Shown here: one piece after another, positions 57,226-64,000 of the stretch | How positions within the stretch are numbered: position 1 is the first letter of the stretch | How the letters are laid out: the number at the start of each line of letters is the position of its first letter | Assembly: GCA_035325705.1 (NCBI GenBank) | Contig: DAOKZI010000013.1 | Coordinates: forward strand, 62,001-126,000 | DNA from: Ga0077536 sp035325705 | Lineage (GTDB): Bacteria > Pseudomonadota > Gammaproteobacteria > Ga0077536 | Direction of reading: 5' to 3' | DNA length: 64,000 nt | Notes under the pieces: model-generated | The model's input: only the letters and a program-made list of their open reading frames with translations | What the model was told of the DNA's origin: nothing | Databases searched by the model: none | Made by a program: the position numbers and the translations under genes

Positions 57226-58611
57226 TCAAACCGCCTTGGACGGCTCGACCTGGCTCTGGACGGAATGCTCGGCGCGAGGCGTTGCTTCGAGCGTCGCGCG
57301 CAGGCGCGGCAAACTTCTCGGATAGTGCTCCTGAATGAAGGCCACGAGCTTTTCGCGCACTTCACAGCGCAGATCCCAGGATTTGCTGGCGTCGCTGGCG
57401 CTCGCGAGCGCGCGCAGCTCGAGCGTGCGTTCCGTGGCTTCCGTCACCTGTAGCACGTTCACCTTGCGGTCCCAGTTCGGCGAGGCCTCGAGAATCCGCG
57501 TGAGCGCCTGGCGCAGCGCATCCACCGGTACCGCGTAGTCCACGCGCAGGAACACCGTGCCGAGAATGTCGGCCGAGACTCGCGTCCAGTTCTGGAACGG
57601 TTGCTCGATGAAATAGGTGATGGGCACGATGAGCCGGCGCAGATCCCAGAGGCGCACGACCACATAGGTCAGCGAGATCTCCTCGATCCTGCCCCATTCG
57701 CCTTCGACGATGACCACGTCGTCGATGCGAATCGGCTGGGTCACGGCGATCTGAAGGCCCGCGAGCATCGTACCGAGGCTCTTCTGCGCGGCGAAACCGA
57801 TGACGATGCCGGCGACGCCCGCGGAGGCAATCATGGCCGTGCCCAACTGCCGCACCGGCTGAAAGACCATCAGCATCGAGGCAATGGCGATCACCGCGAT
57901 GACGCCGATGACTATCTTCTTGAGCACGGTGACCTGGGTGTAGACGCCGCGCGCTTCGCGGTTGTCGGCGATATCGAGGCGATAGCGCCGCAGGACCAGT
58001 TGCGCCATCGCCTCGACGAGCTGCACGAGGATGAGCCCGGCCGTGCCGATGAGCGCCAGGCTCGCGAGATTCTCGATCATCTCCTCGGCCCCGGCGGAAA
58101 AGGCCAGGGCTGGCGCACCGACGATCAGCGCGAGCATCGGCAGGACGAATCGCAGGGCTTTGCCGACGAACGGCAGCAGGACCTCGCCCCAGCTCGCCTC
58201 GCTGCGCTCGGCGAACGAGGCGAGCAGGGCTTCCAGGGTGCGTGCGACGCGTGCGAGCAGCCAGGCAAGTCCGGCCAGGGATCCCAGACCGCGCAGCCAA
58301 TCGATCGCCGTGAGACCGCGCGTGGCCCAGCGGGAGTCCGGAAAATCCGCCAGCAGCATCGTGCACGCCAGTGACAGGCCGTGCAGCCACAGCATGAAGG
58401 CGATCGGCGGTATCGCGTCGCTCATGCCGCGTGCGATCCAGTATCGGACTCCGGCGGTCTCCCCCGCCGCCGGCGGACGACTCTGCGCCTTGCGCATCCG
58501 GCGCCGCGACCACCAACCCAGAACCAGGTGGGCGACGCCCACCAGCAGGACGACCGCACCACCGGCGATCCAGGTTTCGACGTCGACACCGAGAAACTTG
58601 GAATCCGTCAT
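57226..58611 (-). CDS. MscS-family mechanosensitive ion channel
   Basis: 461 residues. Five or so N-terminal membrane helices are followed by the pore helix and the MscS domain: ASAGVAGIVIGFAAQKSLGTMLAGLQIAVTQPIRIDD, DVVIVEGEWGRIEEISLTYVVVRLWDLRRLIVP and FIEQPFQNWTR. These are the signature of the channel and its upper vestibule. It releases solutes under osmotic down-shock at the inner membrane. It ends 45 bp from the lipoprotein gene (convergent). The 130-bp gap upstream (58612-58741) separates it from the MarR gene. Confidence 0.9.
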   Translation of the reverse strand: MTDSKFLGVDVETWIAGGAVVLLVGVAHLVLGWWSRRRMRKAQSRPPAAGETAGVRYWIARGMSDAIPPIAFMLWLHGLSLACTMLLADFPDSRWATRGLTAIDWLRGLGSLAGLAWLLARVARTLEALLASFAERSEASWGEVLLPFVGKALRFVLPMLALIVGAPALAFSAGAEEMIENLASLALIGTAGLILVQLVEAMAQLVLRRYRLDIADNREARGVYTQVTVLKKIVIGVIAVIAIASMLMVFQPVRQLGTAMIASAGVAGIVIGFAAQKSLGTMLAGLQIAVTQPIRIDDVVIVEGEWGRIEEISLTYVVVRLWDLRRLIVPITYFIEQPFQNWTRVSADILGTVFLRVDYAVPVDALRQALTRILEASPNWDRKVNVLQVTEATERTLELRALASASDASKSWDLRCEVREKLVAFIQEHYPRSLPRLRATLEATPRAEHSVQSQVEPSKAV

Positions 58612-58741
58612 GGTTCCGCTCCTTCGCGCTCACCGTCGGCCGCCGGAATCGCCGGCGCCGGCGGGAACATGCGTGTAGATCGAAGCCGAGCAATCCGGCG
58701 CGGCGGCCGGCAGGCAGCGTTCCGCGGGCCGTGCGCCGTGC

Positions 58742-59245
58742 TCACAAGTCCGCTATCAAGGAGCGCGCATCGCGCGCCTGCCGCATCTGGAGCTGTGCTA
58801 TCAGCCGTTCGAGGTTGGCGTGCAGCGCCCGCAGGGAAGCGTCCGGCAGCCTGCCGAGCGCGCGCGGCAGCACGCCTTCGGCGGGCTGCGGCAGCCTGCG
58901 CGCGAGCGTCGCGCCCCGCCGGGTCAGACGCAGCCGCACCCGGCGCCTGTCTACCTCGTCTGCCGTGCGCTCCACGTAGCCCGAACGCACCAGCTTGTCG
59001 ATCAGCTCGCTCGCCGTGGACTGGTGTACCGACAGGCGTATCGCGAGCTCATTGACGCTGAGCAAAGGCGCATGCGCGAGCTCGCTCAACATCCATGCCT
59101 GTGCGCCGGACAAGCCGCAGCGATTTTCGATCGCGCGGAAGTGCCGATGTACCGCGCCGTACACCAGCCTGAACTGCTTCAGCACTTCCAGCGTCAGCTC
59201 CTCGTGGCGTATTGCGGCGCTGACCGTTCGCCCGCGTCCTTTCAT
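58742..59245 (-). CDS. MarR-family transcriptional regulator
   Basis: 167 residues: LKQFRLVYGAVHRHFRAIENRCGLSGAQAWMLSELAH, the reading helix LSVHQSTASELIDKLVRSGYV and the wing TADEVDRRRVRLRLTRRG. It is divergent from the oxidase/cytochrome/PQQ dehydrogenase operon with 237 bp between starts and may control it in response to an alcohol or aldehyde. An ATGGGTGCCCAT dyad lies between them. Confidence 0.87.
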   Translation of the reverse strand: MKGRGRTVSAAIRHEELTLEVLKQFRLVYGAVHRHFRAIENRCGLSGAQAWMLSELAHAPLLSVNELAIRLSVHQSTASELIDKLVRSGYVERTADEVDRRRVRLRLTRRGATLARRLPQPAEGVLPRALGRLPDASLRALHANLERLIAQLQMRQARDARSLIADL

Positions 59246-59324
59246 GCGTGCCGCCCTCCTGGCAAGGCGCGCATCTTAGCGGCACACCGGTCGCGCAGCG
59301 CGTAGGCAAGGACGCAAAAATTGT

Positions 59325-59336
59325 ATGGGTGCCCAT
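59325..59336. promoter_or_regulatory. Possible MarR operator in the divergent oxidase promoter region
   Basis: ATGGG-TG-CCCAT is a short dyad in the most AT-rich part (59315-59350) of the 237-bp gap between the MarR gene and the oxidase gene. TTGTATGGG and TTTGTAAG elements around it could be promoter parts. The evidence is only position and symmetry. Confidence 0.35.
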
Positions 59337-59482
59337 CTAGTTTGTAAGTTTGGGACGGGCGCGTGTAGTTGTTGCCCGTATCGCTGTGCGACCCCCGGCG
59401 CCGGGCCGCGTGCGGGTTCGCGGCTTGCGGCATACGATTTGCTCGAGTCTCCGGCCGACTCCACGTCGCCGGAGTTCCAGCC

Positions 59483-61957
59483 GTGTCCGAATCCGCCGTC
59501 GCCGCCCGCCTCCTGCAGCTATGGGAAACCCCGCGTTCGCTGCGGGGCAGCCTTGCCACGGTCGACCACAAGACGATCGGCCTGCGCTACTTGGTGACCT
59601 CCCTCGTTTTCCTCGTACTGGGCGGGATCGAGGCGCTCGTGATGCGCGTGCAGCTCGCGGCCTCCGAGCTCACGGTGCTCGACCCCGAGCGCTATGACCA
59701 GCTCTTCACGATGCACGGCATCACCATGATCTTCTGGTATGCCGCACCCATACTCTCCGGCTTCAGCAACTACCTCATGCCGCTGATGCTCGGTGCCCGC
59801 GACATGGCGCTGCCGCGCCTGAACGCGTTCACCTACTGGTCCTTCCTGCTGTCCGGCGTCTTCATCTACGCGGGGCTGTTCATCGGCCAGGCGCCGCACG
59901 CCGGCTGGTTCGCGTATGCGCCCTATACGCTGCGCGAGTTTTCGTCGGGGCCCGGCATGGACTTCTACGCCCTGGGCCTGATCTTCCTGACGATTTCGAC
60001 GACGGCCGGCGGCATCAACTTTCTCGTCACCATTTTCCGCCTGCGCGCGCCGGGCATGCGGCTGTCGCGCATGCCGCTGCTCATGTACAGCACGGGCACC
60101 ACCTCGGTGTTGATCGTACTGGCGCTGCCCGCCCTGACCGCGGCCTGCCTGATGCTGCTGCTCGATCGCCAGTGGGGAACGCACTTTTTCGACCCGGCGC
60201 TCGGCGGCACGCCGCTGCTGTGGCAGCAGCTATTCTGGTTCTTCGGACATCCGTGGGTTTACATCATCTTCCTGCCCGCGACCGGCATGATCTCCGTGAT
60301 GCTGCCGGTCTACGCCCGCCGGCCGCTCGCCGGATACACCTGGGTCGCCACGGCCACCGTGCTCACCGGCCTGTTCGGTCTCGCGGTGTGGGTGCACCAC
60401 ATGTTCGCGACCGGCATGAGCACCCGCACGATGAGCTTCTTCAGCGCGGCGAGCATCGGCATTTCCGTCATGAGCACCATCCAGGTCGCAGCCTGGATCG
60501 CGACGCTCTGGCGCGGCAAGCCCGTCATGACCACCGCGCTGCGCTTCATCCTGGGATTCATCGCCTTGTTCGTGATCGGTGGACTTTCGGGCGTCGTGAC
60601 GGCCTACATCCCGTTCGACTGGCAGCTCACGGACACCTACTTCATCGTCGCCCACATTCATTACGTGATCCTCGGCGCCAACGTATTTCCCGTCTTCGCG
60701 GCCTTCTATCACTGGCTGCCGAAAATGACGGGCCGCCTGATGAACGAGAAGGCCGGACGATGGGGCTTCTGGCTGATGTTCGTCGGCTTCAATGCCGCGT
60801 TTTTTCCGATGCACCTCGTGGGGCTCGCGGGCATGCCGCGCCGGATCTACACCTATCCCGGCGACATGGGATGGGATAGCTGGAACCTGATCATCACCTT
60901 CGGCGCCTATCTGTTTGCGCTGGGCGTCGCGGTCAACGTCGTCAATTTCCTCGTGAGCGCGCGACACGGCGCGCGCGCGCCGGCCGACCCCTGGGGCGCG
61001 GACACGCTCGAGTGGTCGGTATCGTCACCGCCGCCGGCGTTCGGCTCCGTGCACATTCCCAAGGTATCCAGCCGCAATCCGCGCTGGGACGAATACGCCG
61101 AAGAAGACGATCCCAAGGGAGAACGGATTCTCGACCAGGGTCGCCTCACGCTCGCGACTCATTGGCGCTTTGCGAGCCCGCAGGCGGTCGCCCGCATGCC
61201 CGAAGACACGGCAGCGCCGCTGGTCCTCGCCCTGCTGCTCACTGCACTGTTCACGGCCGCACTGCTGCGTCGGCCGGACTGGACGGCCGGGTTTTTGGTG
61301 CTGGCGCTGGCGTGCACGGCGTACTGGCTGTGGCCTCAAAAACTGCCGGTGGCTGCCGGCGCCGGCGCCGACACACTCATCCGTGAGCTCGGCTGGGACG
61401 AGAAACGGGGCACGCAGGCCATGGCCTGGCTCATCGTCACCGAAGCGCTCCTGTTCGTGTCGCTGTTCTTCGCCTACTTCTTGCTCGCCGACAACAACGC
61501 GAAGTGGCCGATGGATGCGCCGCCCGCGCTCGGACTGGCGCTCGCCATGCTCGGCGTGCTGCTCTCGAGCGGTGTCTGCGTCGAAGTAGCGCGTCATTTC
61601 GTAAAGCGCGGCCGCAGCGGCATGGCGCGCATCGCAATCGGCGCCGCGGTAATCCTCGGCCTCGGTTTCCTGGCATTGCAGAGCTTGGAGTATCGCGACC
61701 GGCTGAAGGCCGTCCTGCCGACGAGCGACGCCTACGGCTCGATTTTCTACACGATCACCAGTATCCACGGCCTGCACGTCGCCGTCGGTCTGCTGATGCT
61801 CACCTACGTCGCATGCCTGCCGCGACCCGGGCCCGGCGCCGATCGCCCGCCGCACCGTCCTTTGCACGCCGCCGCGCTCTACTGGCATTTCGTCGACGCG
61901 GTGTGGATCGTGATCGTGTTCCTGCTCTATCTATTGCCGAGATGGCAAGGCGCATGA
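59483..61957 (+). CDS. Fused cytochrome c oxidase subunit I+III (heme-copper oxidase), variant proton channels
   Basis: 824 residues from GTG 59483 (GGAG upstream). Residues ~1-500 are subunit I with heme/CuB ligands: MHGITM, GHPWVY (His256, Tyr260), VHHMF (His305, His306), and AHIHYV. Residues ~600-824 are subunit III, with the GTQAMAWLIVTEALLFVSLFFAYF and TSIHGLHVAVGLL blocks. It reduces O2 with cytochrome c electrons at the inner membrane. Compared with Paracoccus, gapless from His256 to Gln334, Glu278 is Trp258 and the K-channel Lys354 is Gln334, while the D-channel Asp (Asp107) remains. No subunit II gene is seen. The next gene overlaps by ATGA. Confidence 0.9.
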   Translation: MSESAVAARLLQLWETPRSLRGSLATVDHKTIGLRYLVTSLVFLVLGGIEALVMRVQLAASELTVLDPERYDQLFTMHGITMIFWYAAPILSGFSNYLMPLMLGARDMALPRLNAFTYWSFLLSGVFIYAGLFIGQAPHAGWFAYAPYTLREFSSGPGMDFYALGLIFLTISTTAGGINFLVTIFRLRAPGMRLSRMPLLMYSTGTTSVLIVLALPALTAACLMLLLDRQWGTHFFDPALGGTPLLWQQLFWFFGHPWVYIIFLPATGMISVMLPVYARRPLAGYTWVATATVLTGLFGLAVWVHHMFATGMSTRTMSFFSAASIGISVMSTIQVAAWIATLWRGKPVMTTALRFILGFIALFVIGGLSGVVTAYIPFDWQLTDTYFIVAHIHYVILGANVFPVFAAFYHWLPKMTGRLMNEKAGRWGFWLMFVGFNAAFFPMHLVGLAGMPRRIYTYPGDMGWDSWNLIITFGAYLFALGVAVNVVNFLVSARHGARAPADPWGADTLEWSVSSPPPAFGSVHIPKVSSRNPRWDEYAEEDDPKGERILDQGRLTLATHWRFASPQAVARMPEDTAAPLVLALLLTALFTAALLRRPDWTAGFLVLALACTAYWLWPQKLPVAAGAGADTLIRELGWDEKRGTQAMAWLIVTEALLFVSLFFAYFLLADNNAKWPMDAPPALGLALAMLGVLLSSGVCVEVARHFVKRGRSGMARIAIGAAVILGLGFLALQSLEYRDRLKAVLPTSDAYGSIFYTITSIHGLHVAVGLLMLTYVACLPRPGPGADRPPHRPLHAAALYWHFVDAVWIVIVFLLYLLPRWQGA

Positions 61958-62355
61958 AGGCCTCGGCCTGCATTCCGCCGTGCCTGTTGATCGCGAGCCT
62001 GCTGCTCGCGGGCTGTGATTACGCCAGCGATCGCAACGCCGGCTACGTCGGAGAGTACGCGGCGCAGCGCACCGGCGGCTCCGCCGCGCGCGGCGCACGG
62101 CTCGTTCTCCAATACGGATGCAGCGCCTGCCACACGATTTCCGGCCTGTATCGCGCGCGCGGACGGGTCGGCCCGCCGCTCGACTTCTTCGCCGAGCGCT
62201 CGTTCATCGGCGGCGAGCTGCCCAATACGCCGGAGACGCTGGTGCATTGGATCATGGATGCGCCCGGCCTGATCCCCGCGACTGCGATGCCGCGTATGAA
62301 CGTCAGCGAGCGCGATGCACGCGACATCGCCGCATACCTCTATACCCTGCACTGA
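61954..62355 (+). CDS. Lipoprotein c-type cytochrome
   Basis: 133 residues. Signal with lipobox LLLAGC, then a single heme c site CSACH near residue 55. GRVGPPLDFFAERSFIGGELPNTPETLVHWIMDAPGLIPATAMPRMNVSERDARDIAAYLYTLH is a class I cytochrome c pattern with Met as sixth ligand. The lipid anchor would hold it at the outer face of the inner membrane. It sits between the oxidase gene (overlap ATGA) and the PQQ dehydrogenase, so it could carry electrons from the dehydrogenase to the oxidase. An ATG at 61942 is an alternative start. Confidence 0.87.
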   Translation: MKASACIPPCLLIASLLLAGCDYASDRNAGYVGEYAAQRTGGSAARGARLVLQYGCSACHTISGLYRARGRVGPPLDFFAERSFIGGELPNTPETLVHWIMDAPGLIPATAMPRMNVSERDARDIAAYLYTLH

Positions 62356-62367
62356 GGCAAGCTCGTC

Positions 62368-64000
62368 ATGCATGCAAGATTCAAATGTGTCCTCGCCGCG
62401 GCCTGCTCCCTGTTTGCAGCGGCCGCGAGCGCGCCGGTGCCGGCGCAGTCCGGCGCTGCCGCGACCGACGATATCCGCATGGTCGCGCCGCTTCCCGGCG
62501 CCGAATGGCAGTTGCCGAACGGCGACCTCGCGAACACGCGTTACAGCACGCTGGCTCAGATCACGACCGCCAACGTCGGCGAGCTCAAGCCCGTGAACAT
62601 CATGCACACCGGAATTTCGAACGGCCACGAAGGCAGTCCCCTGGTGGTCGGCGACACGATGTACGTGGTCACGCCGTATCCCAACAATCTCATTGCCATC
62701 GACCTCCGGAAGCCCTACGGACCGCTGAAGTGGGTATACGAACCTCATCCCGATCCGCGCTCGGTCGGGATTGCGTGCTGCGATCTCGTGAATCGCGGCG
62801 CGTCGTACGCCGACGGCAAGATCATCTACAACACGCTGGACGCGCACACCGTCGCGGTGGATGCCGAGACCGGCAAGCCGATCTGGAAGACGCGGCTCGG
62901 TGACGTCGACGTCGGCGAGACCATCACGATGGCGCCGCTGGTGGTCAAGGACAAAGTCATCGTCGGCAATTCGGGCGGCGAGCTCGGCGTGCGCGGCTGG
63001 GTGGCGGCGCTCGCGGTCGCCGACGGGCACGAGATCTGGCGTGCCTACAACACCGGGCCGGACGCCGACACGAAGATCGGCGCCGACTTCAAGCCCTTCT
63101 ACGCCAAGGATCGAGGCAAGGATCTGGGCGTGACTTCATGGCCCGCCGATCAGTGGAAGTTGGGCGGCTCGACGGTGTGGGGCTGGATTTCCTACGACCC
63201 CGAGCTGGATCTGATCTACTACGGCACCGGCAATCCCGGCGTCTGGAACCCGGATCTGCGACCCGGCGACAACAAATGGTCGTGCGCGATCATCGCGCGC
63301 GATCCGGACGACGGCTCCATGCGCTGGGCGTACCAGATTTCGGCCCACGATGCCTGGGACTACGACGAGATCATGGAGAACGTGCTCGTCGACATGGACT
63401 TCGGCGGCAAGCCTCGCAAGCTGCTGATCCATCCGGGACGCACCGGGTTCGTGTTCGTGCTCGACCGCGCCACGGGCGAGCTGCTGTCGGCGGAAAAATT
63501 TCAGCCGTCCACCAACTGGGCCGACGGCTACGATCTCCAGACAGGCAAGGCGCGCGAGAATGCGGACAAGCGCACGCGCTACGGTGTCGTGACGCGCGGC
63601 ATCTGCCCTTCTTCCACCGGCGCCAAGGAAGTCGTGCCCTCGGCGTTTTCGCCGCGCACCGGACTGCTCTACATTCCGGCGCACAACACCTGCATGGACT
63701 ACGAGGGCATCGAGTCGAACTACATCGCCGGTACGCCGTACCTGGGGGCGAGCGTCAAGATGTTTCCCGGACCGGGCGGTTACCAGGGCGAGCTCGTCGC
63801 CTGGGATCCGGCCGCGGCGCAACCGGTGTGGGGAGTGAAGGAGGAGAAGTTCCCCGTATACAGCGGCGTGCTCGCGACGGCCGGCGACCTGGTGTTCTAC
63901 GGCACCATGGACGGCTGGTTCAAAGCCCTGGACGCGCGCTCCGGCAAGCTGCTGTGGCGATTCAAGACAGGCTCCGGGATCGTCGGCAATCCCATCACCT
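62368..64000 (+). CDS. PQQ-dependent alcohol dehydrogenase with lanthanide-type active site (3' end cut off)
   Basis: The visible part is 544 residues; the gene runs past the window. Signal peptide to about residue 28, then the PQQ beta-propeller: NGDLANTRYSTLAQI, a vicinal disulfide pair Cys137-Cys138 (GIACCD), and metal/PQQ ligands Glu184 (GETIT), Asn289 (GTGNPGVWNP) and Asp331 (HDAWDYDE). Asp333, two residues after the catalytic Asp331, is the residue that marks lanthanide-binding XoxF/ExaF/PedH-type enzymes (Ca enzymes have Ala/Ser). It oxidises alcohols in the periplasm and passes electrons to cytochrome c. It starts 12 bp after the cytochrome gene. Confidence 0.9.
   Translation, partial: MHARFKCVLAAACSLFAAAASAPVPAQSGAAATDDIRMVAPLPGAEWQLPNGDLANTRYSTLAQITTANVGELKPVNIMHTGISNGHEGSPLVVGDTMYVVTPYPNNLIAIDLRKPYGPLKWVYEPHPDPRSVGIACCDLVNRGASYADGKIIYNTLDAHTVAVDAETGKPIWKTRLGDVDVGETITMAPLVVKDKVIVGNSGGELGVRGWVAALAVADGHEIWRAYNTGPDADTKIGADFKPFYAKDRGKDLGVTSWPADQWKLGGSTVWGWISYDPELDLIYYGTGNPGVWNPDLRPGDNKWSCAIIARDPDDGSMRWAYQISAHDAWDYDEIMENVLVDMDFGGKPRKLLIHPGRTGFVFVLDRATGELLSAEKFQPSTNWADGYDLQTGKARENADKRTRYGVVTRGICPSSTGAKEVVPSAFSPRTGLLYIPAHNTCMDYEGIESNYIAGTPYLGASVKMFPGPGGYQGELVAWDPAAAQPVWGVKEEKFPVYSGVLATAGDLVFYGTMDGWFKALDARSGKLLWRFKTGSGIVGNPIT

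Noticed and set aside
1..64000. tRNA, rRNA or insertion-sequence genes
   Set aside because: No tRNA T-loop pattern, rRNA segment, transposase or long terminal inverted repeat was recognised by eye; a tRNAscan or IS search would be needed to exclude them.

Overview
The window is GC-rich, densely coded bacterial DNA. Genes are often joined by ATGA/GTGA stop-start overlaps, and start codons are frequently GTG or TTG. The gene families point to an aerobic, free-living Pseudomonadota (gamma- or betaproteobacterial type): RND metal efflux with a DUF3240 protein, a BtuB receptor under a cobalamin riboswitch, a BigR-type persulfide regulon, homogentisate catabolism, a heme-copper oxidase with a PQQ dehydrogenase, and 'GTAGCCCGGATGAGCGCAGCGAATCCGGG' type intergenic repeats. 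No phage genes, transposases, CRISPR arrays, tRNAs or rRNAs were recognised, so this looks like ordinary chromosome.

Layout. 0-2.4 kb: a cut-off D-amino-acid dehydrogenase-like gene, glucokinase and a short-chain dehydrogenase (SDR). 2.4-11.4 kb: a small unknown protein, a secreted protein, then a two-component system and a heavy-metal RND operon (adaptor, pump, DUF3240, outer-membrane factor), facing a CDF metal exporter. 12.5-14.7 kb: a membrane fatty-acid-hydroxylase-superfamily enzyme coupled to an acyltransferase-3 protein. 14.7-20.7 kb: alpha-glucan genes, glgB diverging from two GH57 enzymes. 20.9-24.2 kb: two small genes, then a B12-type TonB receptor behind a cobalamin riboswitch. 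24.4-24.7 kb: an HU-like protein.

25-31 kb is a sulfide/persulfide response locus. A BigR/SqrR-type ArsR repressor with cysteines at 36 and 102 heads a seven-gene operon: two YeeE/YedE channel subunits, a Blh-type phosphatase-fold protein, a SulP transporter, an SDR and a sirtuin. It diverges from a persulfide dioxygenase across a 12-bp AT palindrome. 31-37 kb is a homogentisate pathway: hmgA plus a coupled MarR gene, diverging from a fumarylacetoacetate hydrolase, a flavin monooxygenase, a variant metallo-beta-lactamase-fold protein and a DUF2783 protein. 37-40.5 kb holds mixed membrane and stress-type genes.

40.6-43.3 kb encodes the most unusual protein here: an Atm1-type ABC exporter fused to a degenerate histidine-kinase ATPase-like domain and a C-terminal receiver domain. 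43.7-56.3 kb is a 13-gene surface-glycan or glycoconjugate cluster arranged around a divergent promoter. It has five glycosyltransferases or GT-like proteins plus radical SAM/SPASM, methyltransferase, PIG-L deacetylase, SDR, GmhB-like phosphatase and NodU/CmcH carbamoyltransferase genes. 56.4-59.2 kb has a YbaY-MliC lipoprotein, an MscS channel and a MarR regulator.

59.5-64 kb (running off the end) looks like an alcohol-oxidation chain. It comprises a fused subunit I+III heme-copper oxidase lacking the usual Glu and Lys proton-channel residues, a lipoprotein cytochrome c, and a PQQ alcohol dehydrogenase with the Asp signature of lanthanide-dependent enzymes. All functions are inferred from family resemblance read by eye; no database search was run.
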